A stretch of 64,000 bases of DNA from Cupriavidus sp. 2SB. Its GTDB lineage: Bacteria > Pseudomonadota > Gammaproteobacteria > Burkholderiales > Burkholderiaceae. Positions 36,467 to 45,447 of this stretch are shown here, one piece after another. The notes beneath the pieces were generated by a model. It was not told where the DNA came from. It saw only the letters and a program-made list of their open reading frames with translations, and ran no database searches. The first letter of the stretch is position 1. Each line of letters opens with the position of its first letter. The stretch is taken from NCBI RefSeq assembly GCF_005503625.1, contig NZ_SCMX01000031.1, positions 1 to 64,000 of the forward strand, in the 5' to 3' direction. Made by a program: the position numbers and the translations under genes.

Positions 36467-36727
36467 TCACAACATCGCAAACCGCGCCGCTTGTGGCCCG
36501 ACCAAAGCGGGGCGGCCGACCGGATAGCGATGATGATCGCTGCCCGCCTGGAAGGACAGGTAGTCCGGCGTCCAGCGCAGGCCGCGCAGGTGGCGGACTT
36601 CCACACCTTCGACGAGGATGGCGCCGCCTTGCACCGTCACGCTGTCACAGGGCAGTTGCAGGAGTTCGGCGTCGTCGCCGAAGTAGTGGGCTTCCAGCAG
36701 GATCGAGGCAGCTTGATAGGCGGGCAT
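36467..36727 (-). CDS. Unknown 86-residue protein behind a LexA box
   Basis: I do not recognise this 86-residue protein. It begins MPAYQAASILLEAHYF and looks like a small mixed, mostly beta domain (ELLQLPCDSVTVQGG, EVRHLRGLRW) with a single cysteine; there is no signal peptide or membrane segment. The ATG at 36727 has no clear Shine-Dalgarno. A perfect CTGT-N8-ACAG box lies 27 bases upstream, overlapping a possible TATACA -10 box, so it may be induced by DNA damage. The stop converges on the histidine kinase stop with 22 bases between. Confidence 0.6.
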   Translation of the reverse strand: MPAYQAASILLEAHYFGDDAELLQLPCDSVTVQGGAILVEGVEVRHLRGLRWTPDYLSFQAGSDHHRYPVGRPALVGPQAARFAML

Positions 36728-36753
36728 GGGGCAGGGGCGGTCGTTGATCGATA

Positions 36754-36769
36754 CTGTATAAACGTACAG
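36754..36769. promoter_or_regulatory. LexA (SOS) box
   Basis: CTGT-ATAAACGT-ACAG matches the LexA consensus CTGT-N8-ACAG exactly, and the symmetry extends two bases further on each side (TA...TA). It lies between the divergent 86-residue gene (27 bases away) and the zinc-ribbon gene (78 bases away). On the minus strand it overlaps TATACA (36755-36760), which would let LexA block that promoter. Confidence 0.7.
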
Positions 36770-36847
36770 TAGTATAGCGACCTTCCAGTGCCTGTGCTAT
36801 CCACCCGGTCCACGTGTTAGGATGCCCCGCTTCATCGGAGTCCACGA

Positions 36848-37150
36848 ATGTTTGTCTGTCAGAACCAGCCTTGCGGCGCCCGTTGGGCGGATGACGAGGT
36901 AGAAATCCGGAACGAGGGCCAGGGCCCGCTGTTCCGCTGCCCGCAATGTGGCGCGCGCAACCTGCTCGAAGTCAGGCCGGGATCGGGCGACACGCCAACG
37001 TATCGCCAGATCGCCAAGGTGCACAAAGCCGCCCCGACGCCACGTGCCAAGGCATCCGGCAAGCCACCCGCCGGAGAAGCCCCCGGCGACACCGCGAAGA
37101 AAAGCTCGCGTCCGCCGGCCGGCGCGCGGCGCGGCGGCAAGCGCGCCTGA
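36848..37150 (+). CDS. Small zinc-ribbon protein of unknown function
   Basis: This 100-residue protein has a likely zinc site formed by C4, C9, C31 and C34 (C-x4-C and C-x2-C) in the first 40 residues, followed by a basic Ala/Pro/Lys-rich tail (about 60-100) likely to be disordered and nucleic-acid-friendly. No family name comes to mind. GGAG precedes the ATG. It is divergent from the 86-residue gene and may share the LexA-controlled region. Confidence 0.7.
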   Translation: MFVCQNQPCGARWADDEVEIRNEGQGPLFRCPQCGARNLLEVRPGSGDTPTYRQIAKVHKAAPTPRAKASGKPPAGEAPGDTAKKSSRPPAGARRGGKRA

Positions 37151-37245
37151 TTTCCCCCCTCTCAAGAGGGGCGACGCCAAAAACGACAGCCCCTGTCGCC
37201 TAAGTTCGCTCAAGGCGGTGGGAGGCCGGACCGTTAAGGCTAGAC

Positions 37246-37632
37246 ATGGATATCAGCGATTTTTCCCACGATTCCGCCTCCAATGCCGAAGTCATTGGAT
37301 GGTCGGGTGCTTCCCCGCAGGTGATTGCGCGCGTACTGAACACGGCGCTGGCGGCCCAGGATCTCTCGGGCTTTGCCGCGTTGCTGTCCGATATCGCGCG
37401 CGATCGCGGGCTGAAGGGCGCGCGGGGTACGCATCAGTCCATCTACGACATGCCCTACGCGAGCCTGCTGCCTCGCCAGAAACATCTCCTGGCCGATGCC
37501 TTCGAACTTTTCCTGCGTCTTGATATCGAGTTCCGCGCGCGCGGCGATGGCGACGACGACCTGACGGCAGACGGCGACGACCCGCCGCCGCTGCGCGACA
37601 TGGATGACGACGACGTCATCGACGAGGATTGA
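37246..37632 (+). CDS. Unknown 128-residue protein with acidic tail
   Basis: I do not recognise this protein. Residues 20-95 appear helical; the last 30 residues are extremely acidic (GDGDDDLTADGDD, MDDDDVIDED), likely disordered. No signal peptide. The 95 bases before it hold a short inverted repeat (CCCCTC-TCAA-GAGGGG, about 37155-37170) typical of intergenic sequence here. It converges on the glutamate dehydrogenase gene. Confidence 0.65.
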   Translation: MDISDFSHDSASNAEVIGWSGASPQVIARVLNTALAAQDLSGFAALLSDIARDRGLKGARGTHQSIYDMPYASLLPRQKHLLADAFELFLRLDIEFRARGDGDDDLTADGDDPPPLRDMDDDDVIDED

Positions 37633-37659
37633 AACGCGCGTTCCGGCGCGCCTTCCACC

Positions 37660-40600
37660 TCAGGCCCGCTCCAGCAGTCCGATTTCCCTGACCGCCACCG
37701 ACAGCATCGAAAGCGCTGCCGCGCCCGATACCCCGGACGCGCGTTGATCCGTCAGCATCTGCGCATAGCGTTCCAACGCCACCTGTCGATGGCCGCGCCA
37801 GCGTTCGATCATGGATGGCGCTTCTTCGCCATCCGCTGACTGCGCCAGCACGCTTGTGGTCAGCGCGCGCTTGAGCCGGCCCAGGTCTTCGAGCGTGGTG
37901 GTGCGCGCGAGCAGATCCCAGTGCGTATCCGATGGCAAGGACAACGTGCGCTCCCGCAGCCATGCGAAGTTCATCTCGGTGTCGAGCGCGAAGTACACCG
38001 CCGCCACGGCGCCAAGACTGCGTTGGCACGTGCCGGCCACCTCCGCGATATCGAGTGCGGCTGCGGCGATATCGCTGGCCGCCACACGCAACGCCAGGTC
38101 CTCGTCCACGCCAGCCTCGGTCAGCGCCGCAGCGCGCTCGGCCAGTTGGTTCGAGGCCTCCTCGGGCAGCAGCGTCGCCAGTTGCGGCGTCAGCCACCGG
38201 GCGGCGTCCACAAAGCGCGTGGCGCCGGGCTCCACGGTGCCACCGCCGCGCAGGAAGCGGATGAACCAGAGCGTGCCGCGTTCCAGCAGGCGTGACAGGG
38301 CGCCGAACATGCGCGCCTGGACCGCATCGTCCACATGGTTGTCGAGCTTGTCGATACGCGCCCAGAGGTCGCTCAGCCCGAACACGTCGCGCGCGTGCAG
38401 GCAGGCCCGCACGATGTCGGCGGGCCGTGCGTCGGTCTCTTCCATCAGCCGATGCACGAACGTGGCGCCGATCCGGTTCACGAGCAGGTTAGTCAGGTGC
38501 GTGGCCAGGATCTCGCGCCGTAGCGGATGGCGCGTCATGGCGTCGGCGTGGCGCTGCTGAAGCGGCTCGGGAAAATAGTCGACGAGCAGGTTCGCGACGA
38601 GCGCGTCTTCCGGAATGTCCGACGCCAGCAGTTCTTCATAGAGCCACATCTTGCTGTACGCCAGCAGCACGGCGCGTTCGGGCGAGGTCAGCCCCTGGCC
38701 CAGCGCCTTGCGTTCGGCAATCTCGGTCTCGGATGGCAGGAATTCCAGTGGCCGGTTAAGCCGTCCCGCGCGTTCGAGCCAGCGGATCAGCCGGCCCTCG
38801 CCGTCGACCAGCGCCACTGCCTCGCGCCCGGCCACCGACAGCGCCTGCGTCTGGTAGTAGTTGTCCTGCAGCACCAGCAGGCCCACTTCGTCGGTCATCT
38901 CGGCCAGCAGCTTGTTGCGCTGTTTCTCGGTCATCTCGCCTTCGGCCACCACCAGTCCCAGCAGGATCTTGATGTTGACCTCGTGGTCGGAGCAATCCAC
39001 GCCGGCCGAGTTGTCGATGGCATCGGTGTTGATGCGCCCGCCGTTGCGCGCGAACTCGATGCGGCCCAGTTGCGTGAAGCCGAGATTGCCGCCTTCGCCC
39101 ACCACCTTGCAGCGCAGTTCGTTGCCGTTCACGCGGATGGCATCGTTGGAGCGGTCGCCGGCCTGCAGATGCGTCTCGGTGCTGGCCTTCACGTAGGTGC
39201 CGATGCCGCCGTTGTAGAGCAGGTCCACCGGCGCGGTCAGGATCGCATGCATCAGTTCGTTGGGCGATAGCGTGACCGCCTCCACGCCGAGCACGGCACG
39301 TATTTCGGGCGAGAGCGGAATCGTCTTGGCCGTGCGCGGATATACGCCGCCGCCTGCGGAGATCAGCGTGGTGTTGTAGTCGGCCCAGCTGGAGCGGGGC
39401 AGATCGAACAGGCGCTGGCGCTCGGCCAGGCTCTTCGCGCAATCCGGATCGGGGTCGAGGAAGATATGCCGATGGTCGAACGCCGCATGCAGCCGGATAT
39501 GCGGGGACAGCAGCATGCCATTGCCGAACACGTCGCCCGACATGTCGCCCACGCCCACCACGGAGAAAGGTGTGGTCTGGATGTTGATGCCCATCTCCCG
39601 GAAATGGCGCTTGACGCTTTCCCAGGCGCCGCGCGCCGTGATCCCCATCTTCTTGTGGTCGTAGCCGACCGAACCACCCGAGGCGAAGGCATCGTCAAGC
39701 CAGAAGCCGTACTCCGCGGAGATCGCGTTGGCGTAGTCCGAGAACGTGGCCGTGCCCTTGTCGGCGGCCACGACAAGGTAGGGGTCGTTGTCGTCGAGAC
39801 GAACCACGTCGGGCGGCGGCACCAGCGTGCCGGAGACGAGATTGTCCGTCAGGTCGAGCAGGCCGCGCAGGAAGGTCTGGTAGCACGCCACGCCTTCGGC
39901 CAGGAACGCATCGCGATCCGTGGCGGGTGGCGGCCGCTTGACCACGAATCCACCCTTGGAACCCACGGGAACGATAACCGTATTCTTGACCATCTGCGCC
40001 TTCATCAGGCCCAGCACCTCCGTGCGGAAATCCTCGCGCCGGTCAGACCAGCGCAGGCCGCCGCGTGCCACGCGACCGCCGCGCAGGTGCACCCCTTCCA
40101 CACGTGGGGAATACACCCAGATCTCGAACATCGGACGCGGTTCGGGCAGGCCCTGCACCAGCGCCGGATTGAACTTGAAGGAGACGTAGGGGCGCGGTTG
40201 CCCGTCCGGGCCCCGATGGAAATAATTGGTGCGCACCGTCGCATTGATGACATTGAGGAACAGCCGCAGGATGCGGTCCTCGTCGAGGTTGGGCACCTTG
40301 TCGAGCGCGGCGTCGATCTCGTCGAGCCATTTGCGGCTGCGCGCCTCGGTGGCAGCGGCTGTAGCGTCCGGCGCGGCCAGGGCCGGATCGAAGCGCGCCA
40401 CGAACAGCGAGACCAGCATCGATGCGATATCGGGATTCGCGGTCAGGGCGCGTTCGATATAGGCGTTGCTGAAGGTGGAGCCCACCTGGCGCAGGTACTT
40501 GGCATAGGCGCGCAGGATGGTCACGTCGCGCGCGGCCAGCCCGGCGCGCAGCACCAGCCGGTTGAAATCGTCGTTCTCGATCTCGCCATGCCAGGCACGG

Positions 40601-42540
40601 CCATAGGCATCTTCGAACAGCGGCTTGATCTTCTCCAGATCCACGTCGACCGGTTTGCCGTCGGGGTCGGCGGCAATCTCCAGGCCGAAGTCGTGGATCC
40701 ACACCGGCTCGCCGGCATCGGGTTCGATCAGGTAGGGACGCTCCTCGTCCACGCGCACGCCGAGGTGTTCGAGCATCGGCAGGCTCAGGGACAGCGCGAT
40801 GGGCTGGCCGGCGCGATAGACCTTGAAGCGGAATGCGCCCGGCGCGGCCTCGATGGGCCGGTACAGGTTCATCGCCAGTCCGCCCGGATGCTGGCGTGCG
40901 TGCTCCATCAATTCGATATCGCGCACGGCGGTACGCGCCGCGTAATCCTCGCGATACCCGGCCGGGAACGAATCGCCGTAGCGGCGCAGCAGCCGGTTGC
41001 CGAGTTCCTCGCCACGGTTTTCGTGCAGCGCTTGCGAGAGATCGTCCTGCCAGCGCCGGGTGGCCTGCACGATGCGCGCTTCCAGTTCGCGCGTATCCAC
41101 TTCGGGCATCGTGCCGGGCTCGCCGCGCACGGTCAGGTGAATGCGGGCAAGCGGAGATTCGGACAACTGCGGGGTGAACTCGCAACTGGTGCCGTTGAAC
41201 GCCTGCACCAGCAGCTTCTGGATGCGCTGGCGCAGGTCGGTGTTGTACTTGTCGCGTGGCACGAAGACCAGGCACGAGATAAAGCGGTCGAAGCGGTCGC
41301 GCCGTACGAACAGGCGCGTGCGCTGATGCTCCTGCAACCGCAGGATGCCCAGCGTAATGTCGAAGAGTTCATCCTCGTCGGCCTGCAGCATCTCGTCGCG
41401 CGGATACTGTTCGAGGATGGTCACCAGCGATTTGTAGAGGTGTCCCTTGGTCAGGAAGCCCGCGCGTTCCAGGATGTTGGCGCACTTGCGCCGCACAATT
41501 GGAATCTCGCTCGTGCTGACCATGTACGCCGTGGAGGTGTAAAGCCCCACGAAACGGCGCTCGCCGAAGATCTTGCCATCGGCATCGAGCAGCTTCACGC
41601 CGACATAGTCCAGATAGCCCGGCCGATGCACCGTGGCACGCGAATTGGCCTTGGTGATGAAGATCGGCGAAGCCCCTTCGATGATGGCGCGCGCGGCGGC
41701 GGGCAGTGGCGTGAGATCGTCGGAGCCCGGATCGCGCAGCGCCTCGCGCAGGATGCCCGCGCCGGACCCTGCCACGCCGCGCAGGAAGAACTGCCCGTCA
41801 CGCGCGATCAGTTCGTAGTCGCGATGACCGAGGAACGTGAAATGGTCATCCAGCATCCATTCGAGGAAGGCGCGCGCTTCCTGCGCATCGGGAGAGCCAG
41901 CGTCGCGCGATTGCGCCATGCCGGCCACGGTCTCCTGGGCAATCTGGCGCATGCGCGGCCAGTCCTCCACGGCGGCGCGCACATCGCCCAGCGCACTGGC
42001 GATGCCGAAGCGCAGCGCGTCGAGCCGCGTACTCTCGCCCGTGCGATCCACCTCGAAGTGGATGAATGACTCCAGCCGACAGCGATCGGTGGCGGTCTCG
42101 CTGCCGCCGAGTCCCAGGCTCTCGATGGCGCCCCGGCCATCGCGGCAGACGCGAAACACGGGGTGGATGGCCGAATGCAGTGTCATGCCGTGCCGGTTGA
42201 TCTCCATAGCCACCGAGTCGACGAGGAACGGCATGTCGTCGTTCACGATCTCGATGATCGTATGGTCGGAGTGCCAGCCGTGTTCTTCGAAATTCGGGTT
42301 ATAGACGCGCAGCCGCGCCGTGCCAGGCACAAACTTCTGCGCGGTCTGCCAGTGCGCCATCACGGCACCGTACAGATCGGCCACGTTGCGCGCGAGGAGA
42401 TCCTCGGCATCGGCCAGGTCGTAGTAATGGCGCAGCAATGGCTCGACAATCTCGAAGGTGGCCGCTGGCAGGCGCTCCCGCGCAAAGGCGACCAGATCAT
42501 CGAGCAGTTGCGCAACCTTTTCTTCGTTTTCCGGGGGCAT
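37660..42540 (-). CDS. NAD-specific glutamate dehydrogenase, large (180-kDa) type
   Basis: This 1626-residue enzyme belongs to the large GDH class with long regulatory N- and C-terminal regions around a catalytic core (about residues 720-1230). The core shows the RGGRVARGGLRWSDRREDFR segment (split here), the lysine-containing GSKGGFVVKR and the dinucleotide-binding GVGDMSGDVFGNG. It deaminates glutamate to 2-oxoglutarate with NAD, normally a catabolic role. The ATG at 42540 has GGAG seven bases upstream; a GTG at 42552 is possible. Regulation is usually allosteric in this family. Confidence 0.94.
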   Translation of the reverse strand: MPPENEEKVAQLLDDLVAFARERLPAATFEIVEPLLRHYYDLADAEDLLARNVADLYGAVMAHWQTAQKFVPGTARLRVYNPNFEEHGWHSDHTIIEIVNDDMPFLVDSVAMEINRHGMTLHSAIHPVFRVCRDGRGAIESLGLGGSETATDRCRLESFIHFEVDRTGESTRLDALRFGIASALGDVRAAVEDWPRMRQIAQETVAGMAQSRDAGSPDAQEARAFLEWMLDDHFTFLGHRDYELIARDGQFFLRGVAGSGAGILREALRDPGSDDLTPLPAAARAIIEGASPIFITKANSRATVHRPGYLDYVGVKLLDADGKIFGERRFVGLYTSTAYMVSTSEIPIVRRKCANILERAGFLTKGHLYKSLVTILEQYPRDEMLQADEDELFDITLGILRLQEHQRTRLFVRRDRFDRFISCLVFVPRDKYNTDLRQRIQKLLVQAFNGTSCEFTPQLSESPLARIHLTVRGEPGTMPEVDTRELEARIVQATRRWQDDLSQALHENRGEELGNRLLRRYGDSFPAGYREDYAARTAVRDIELMEHARQHPGGLAMNLYRPIEAAPGAFRFKVYRAGQPIALSLSLPMLEHLGVRVDEERPYLIEPDAGEPVWIHDFGLEIAADPDGKPVDVDLEKIKPLFEDAYGRAWHGEIENDDFNRLVLRAGLAARDVTILRAYAKYLRQVGSTFSNAYIERALTANPDIASMLVSLFVARFDPALAAPDATAAATEARSRKWLDEIDAALDKVPNLDEDRILRLFLNVINATVRTNYFHRGPDGQPRPYVSFKFNPALVQGLPEPRPMFEIWVYSPRVEGVHLRGGRVARGGLRWSDRREDFRTEVLGLMKAQMVKNTVIVPVGSKGGFVVKRPPPATDRDAFLAEGVACYQTFLRGLLDLTDNLVSGTLVPPPDVVRLDDNDPYLVVAADKGTATFSDYANAISAEYGFWLDDAFASGGSVGYDHKKMGITARGAWESVKRHFREMGINIQTTPFSVVGVGDMSGDVFGNGMLLSPHIRLHAAFDHRHIFLDPDPDCAKSLAERQRLFDLPRSSWADYNTTLISAGGGVYPRTAKTIPLSPEIRAVLGVEAVTLSPNELMHAILTAPVDLLYNGGIGTYVKASTETHLQAGDRSNDAIRVNGNELRCKVVGEGGNLGFTQLGRIEFARNGGRINTDAIDNSAGVDCSDHEVNIKILLGLVVAEGEMTEKQRNKLLAEMTDEVGLLVLQDNYYQTQALSVAGREAVALVDGEGRLIRWLERAGRLNRPLEFLPSETEIAERKALGQGLTSPERAVLLAYSKMWLYEELLASDIPEDALVANLLVDYFPEPLQQRHADAMTRHPLRREILATHLTNLLVNRIGATFVHRLMEETDARPADIVRACLHARDVFGLSDLWARIDKLDNHVDDAVQARMFGALSRLLERGTLWFIRFLRGGGTVEPGATRFVDAARWLTPQLATLLPEEASNQLAERAAALTEAGVDEDLALRVAASDIAAAALDIAEVAGTCQRSLGAVAAVYFALDTEMNFAWLRERTLSLPSDTHWDLLARTTTLEDLGRLKRALTTSVLAQSADGEEAPSMIERWRGHRQVALERYAQMLTDQRASGVSGAAALSMLSVAVREIGLLERA

Positions 42541-42623
42541 GAATTTCTCCACGGTAGTGCCCGGTCATGTGCCGGTGCTCTCACACTGTAGGAAAGATTT
42601 ACGTCCGCCGGGCGACAAAACGG

Positions 42624-42651
42624 CGACGCCCCGCACAGTGGCGGGGCGTCG
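42624..42651 (-). terminator. Hairpin terminator after the MarR gene
   Basis: A perfect 11-base stem CGACGCCCCGC/GCGGGGCGTCG has loop ACAGTG. Read on the minus strand it is followed by CCGTTTTG, a modest T-run. Confidence 0.7.
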
Positions 42652-42674
42652 CGGTGCAGCAGGAAGCCGTGAAG

Positions 42675-43196
42675 TCAGGCAGCCAGTGCGTGGCGGCTAC
42701 CGTGGGCAGGCTCGTCGGGCACGACGATCGACATCGGATGGTGATCCCATGCCGCATGGCGCGCGTGCCGGGCTGCGTGATCGTCCAGCGTGCCGGTCAT
42801 GCGATGCAGCAGGCTGCTGAGTGCCGCGCGCTCGGCTGCGCTCAGATCACAGACCGATACGGAATGCAGCGCACGCACAGCACGCGCCGCACGTTCAATC
42901 TGCGGTTTGGCTGCGGGGGAGATCTGCGGGGCATCGTCGATCGGAAATTCGATCCAGCCGTCGGCATGCAATTCACGCAGCAGGCGCTCGGTTTGCGGCA
43001 CATCCAGGAAGATGGCGCCGGCGCAAGGCTGTCCACGCGTGAATTCGTTCTGGCGGATGGCGCGGAGCAGCAGCCATTTCGGATAGCTCAGCCCCGAGAC
43101 GTTCAGGGTGCGATCCAGCGCGGTCTGCCATGCGGTGACCGCATCCACCAGCGACATCACCACAGGTTCGTGAATTTCGAGTGCTTTTGGCTGCAT
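42675..43196 (-). CDS. MarR-type winged-helix protein
   Basis: This 173-residue protein has the helical shape of MarR regulators: LTWQTALDRTLNVSGLSYPKWLLLRAI-like segments (residues 20-47) and a recognition-helix region VPQTERLLRELHADGWIEF. The last 30 residues are His/Ala-rich (DDHAARHARHAAWDHH), which is unusual and might bind metal. Target genes are unknown; it is not clearly linked to its neighbours. The 315-base gap 43197-43511 upstream should contain its promoter, but I find no convincing boxes; the gap also holds the terminator of the next gene. Confidence 0.7.
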   Translation of the reverse strand: MQPKALEIHEPVVMSLVDAVTAWQTALDRTLNVSGLSYPKWLLLRAIRQNEFTRGQPCAGAIFLDVPQTERLLRELHADGWIEFPIDDAPQISPAAKPQIERAARAVRALHSVSVCDLSAAERAALSSLLHRMTGTLDDHAARHARHAAWDHHPMSIVVPDEPAHGSRHALAA

Positions 43197-43434
43197 TGGC
43201 TCAGGTCTCCCGTATTAGGGTTTGCCGCCTGACACTTCTTGGGCCGGTGCATTGGCCGGCCCGGGCGGCATGGGCGCCAGCCTCATCCGGGCCGGTCGCG
43301 GAACGACAAAAAATCAGTAGGCGCAACACTAGCAGTAATGTCGAGACAATTGCATGACAGATCGGGTATGTCCTAGTCAATCTTTTGGACGAGGTGACGA
43401 ACGGTGCCTGACGGTGCGCTGCATCGATCTCATG

Positions 43435-43471
43435 CAAAAAGAAATGGCCCCGGCGCGAGCGCAGGGGCCAT
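43435..43471 (-). terminator. Terminator of the DPYTDGA-repeat gene
   Basis: On the minus strand the stem ATGGCCCC/GGGGCCAT is followed by TTCTTTTTG, a standard Rho-independent signal 40 bases after the stop codon. Confidence 0.8.
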
Positions 43472-43511
43472 TCGATCGATGCAGCGATCCGGGCGGTTGC
43501 CCGGCGTGTGC

Positions 43512-43889
43512 TTATTGCTTCTTGGCGCCGTCCGTATAGGGGTCAGCCTTGCCGGTCTTGGCACCGTCCGTGTACGGATCAGGCTTGCCCGTGCGCGCGC
43601 CGTCGAGGTACGGGTCGCGGGTGCCGCCCCTGGCGCCATCGGTGTACGGATCGGCCTTGCGCGGCGTCAGGTCCGAGCGCGTCGATTTCTTGGCGCCGTC
43701 GGTGTACGGGTCGAACTTGCCCGACTTGGCCGGGTTCTGGTTCGGATTGGCTTTGTCCTTGGAACGGCTGCCGCTGTAAAGATCGCCGCCTTCGGTGTAG
43801 TTCTTCTGCGCGTGGGCCAGTTGCACGGCGCCGACGGCAGTCAGGGCCGCAACGATCAGGGCCGGTACAGTCTTCTTCAGCATCATCAT
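43512..43889 (-). CDS. Small exported protein with five DPYTDGA repeats
   Basis: This 125-residue protein has a signal peptide (MLKKTVPALIVAALTAVGA, cut after AHA near residue 27). The mature part is polar and low in complexity, with five repeats of DPY[T/L]DGA[K/R] starting at residues 60, 80, 92, 104 and 117, spaced 12-20 apart. No fold or family is recognised; the alternating acidic and basic residues and the Gly/Pro content suggest a disordered, possibly ion- or polymer-binding protein. Three ATGs in a row (43889-43881) make the exact start uncertain. It has its own terminator and is probably a single-gene unit. Confidence 0.75.
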   Translation of the reverse strand: MMMLKKTVPALIVAALTAVGAVQLAHAQKNYTEGGDLYSGSRSKDKANPNQNPAKSGKFDPYTDGAKKSTRSDLTPRKADPYTDGARGGTRDPYLDGARTGKPDPYTDGAKTGKADPYTDGAKKQ

Positions 43890-44041
43890 CCTCACAGGTG
43901 ACGGCCGGGATGTTTTCCGGCCTATAGAAACGCGGGAAACCGATACCGATACTGTACCGGGGTTCGTGGCGATCCGCCGACCGAATGTTGTAGTGGGGAT
44001 ACTCAGGCGGCGCGGACACCACGTAACCGGTTAAGCGGACA

Positions 44042-45022
44042 TCACTCCAACGTGATGTTCTGGTCCGTTGCGATCTTCTTGCGCAGTTCCAGCTCGCGCT
44101 TGATCTGGGCGGCGTACTGCTGCGAGGTGTTGCCGTCCGGGTAAGCGCCGGCGTCATGCAGGCGTTTCTTCACGGCCGGGTCCTGCAGCGCCTTGATGGC
44201 CGCATCGTGGACCTTGGCGACGATAGCCGGCGGCGTACCTGCCGGTGCCACCAGGCCGTACCAGGCCATGTTGTTCATGTCCTTCATGCCTTCCTCGGCG
44301 AAGGTCGGTACGTTGGGCAGGCCTTCGACGCGCTTGGGCGCGGCCACGGCCAGCGCGCGCAGCTTGTCGCTCTGGATGAAGGGCATCGACGACGGCAGGT
44401 TGTCGAACTGCGCGTTGACCTGGCCGGCCAGCGTGTCGTTCAGCGCCGGACCCGATCCGCGGTACGGGATGTGGACCATATCGGACTTGGTGATGAACTT
44501 GAACAGTTCGCCATCCAGATGCGAAATGCTGCCCTTGCCGGCTGAGGCGTAGCTGTACTTGCCCGGATTCGCCTTCAACAGCGCGATGAACTCCTTGAGG
44601 TTCTTGGCCGGTACCTTCGGGTTGACCGTCAGCACATTCGGCACGTTCACAAGGTTCGTGATCGGCGCGAAGTCCTTCAATGGGTCGTAAGGATTCTTGG
44701 CGTTGGTAGCCGGGTTCGTGGCCATGGTGCTGACCGTAGCGATGCCCAGCGTGTAGCCGTCCGGTGCGGACTTGGCCAGTGCATCCGCGCCAATCGCACC
44801 GCCGCCACCGCCGCGGTTCTCCACGACGACGGGCTGGCCCAGTTCACGGCCAAGCGCGTCGGATACGGCGCGGCCAACGATATCGGTGGTGCCGCCTGCG
44901 GCAAATGGCACGATCAGGCGGATAGGCTTGTTCGGATATGACTGTGCGTGGACCAGGCTGGCCTGCATCAGGCCGAGCGCCGCGAGGGCGCCCAGGGCGC
45001 CCGCTTTCAGAACTGCTTTCAA
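44042..45022 (-). CDS. Bug-family (TctC-like) periplasmic binding protein, TTG start
   Basis: This 326-residue protein has a signal peptide (cut after HAQ near residue 27) and the Bug hallmarks: YPNKPIRLIVPFAAGGTTDI and VVENRGGGGGAIGADALA. Such proteins bind small carboxylates or amides. The best start is a TTG at 45022, with GGAGGAG six bases upstream; the frame to 45100 adds a polar stretch that would bury the signal peptide. No TctA/TctB permease genes are adjacent, as is common for the many orphan Bug proteins in this group. The ligand is unknown. Confidence 0.88.
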   Translation of the reverse strand: MKAVLKAGALGALAALGLMQASLVHAQSYPNKPIRLIVPFAAGGTTDIVGRAVSDALGRELGQPVVVENRGGGGGAIGADALAKSAPDGYTLGIATVSTMATNPATNAKNPYDPLKDFAPITNLVNVPNVLTVNPKVPAKNLKEFIALLKANPGKYSYASAGKGSISHLDGELFKFITKSDMVHIPYRGSGPALNDTLAGQVNAQFDNLPSSMPFIQSDKLRALAVAAPKRVEGLPNVPTFAEEGMKDMNNMAWYGLVAPAGTPPAIVAKVHDAAIKALQDPAVKKRLHDAGAYPDGNTSQQYAAQIKRELELRKKIATDQNITLE

Positions 45023-45204
45023 GAGATGCTCCTCCGAGGGTGTTGCTCTTCTAAGTTCCGCAATACGGAACTTCGTTCCGTCATGTGCGTCGATGAGCAT
45101 TCAACCCCGAAAGGGTGGCGTCGCGAAATTGGGGGGAACCCGTGGAGGTCCGACGACCAGTGGAAGCGGGTGCGGAAAGGACGGCAGAGGCGTGCGCCGC
45201 AATG

Positions 45205-45239
45205 AGAAAAGCCCGAAGCTTTTGAGGGCTTCGGGCTTT
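45205..45239 (-). terminator. Terminator after tRNA-Lys (first copy)
   Basis: A perfect 12-base stem AAAGCCCGAAGC/GCTTCGGGCTTT has an eight-base loop. On the minus strand it is followed by TCTC after a TTTT run. Confidence 0.85.
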
Positions 45240-45250
45240 CTGGAATTCGC

Positions 45251-45326
45251 TGGTGGGGCGTGAGTGACTCGAACACTCGACCTACGGATTAAGAGTCCGC
45301 TGCTCTACCAACTGAGCTAACGCCCC
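45251..45326 (-). tRNA. tRNA-Lys (anticodon CTT), first copy
   Basis: This 76-base cloverleaf on the minus strand has acceptor strands GGGGCGT/ACGCCCC and encoded CCA. The anticodon loop CTCTTAA lies between GCGGA and TCCGT, with the anticodon at 45293-45291. Its sequence is the same as the copy at 47993-48068. Confidence 0.97.
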
Positions 45327-45339
45327 AACGAAGAAAGAG

Positions 45340-45368
45340 ATTTTAGCAAGGCAAAGAGTATCGCGCAA
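45340..45368 (-). promoter_or_regulatory. Promoter of tRNA-Lys (first copy)
   Basis: Read on the minus strand: TTGCGC (45368-45363), 17-base spacer, TAAAAT (45345-45340), 13 bases before the tRNA. Confidence 0.65.
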
Positions 45369-45447
45369 GCCCCTTTTGCGTTTTTCTCGAAAAAGGTTCG
45401 TGCGGCTTACAATGCGCGCGTCCCGAACTGACCCGATACCTGCTGCC

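Noticed and set aside
39466..42069. Plus-strand open frame of 867 codons inside the glutamate dehydrogenase gene
   Set aside because: It is antisense to a well-recognised enzyme, its translation has no family resemblance and is His/Arg-rich, as expected of the reverse strand of GC-rich coding DNA.
43201..43437. Minus-strand 78-codon frame in the gap upstream of the MarR gene
   Set aside because: It has one hydrophobic stretch but overlaps the terminator of the next gene and lacks a ribosome-binding site.
43549..43720. CRISPR-like array in the repeat gene
   Set aside because: The repeated DNA encodes the DPYTDGA motif in frame, with variable synonymous bases and irregular spacing; no cas genes are present.
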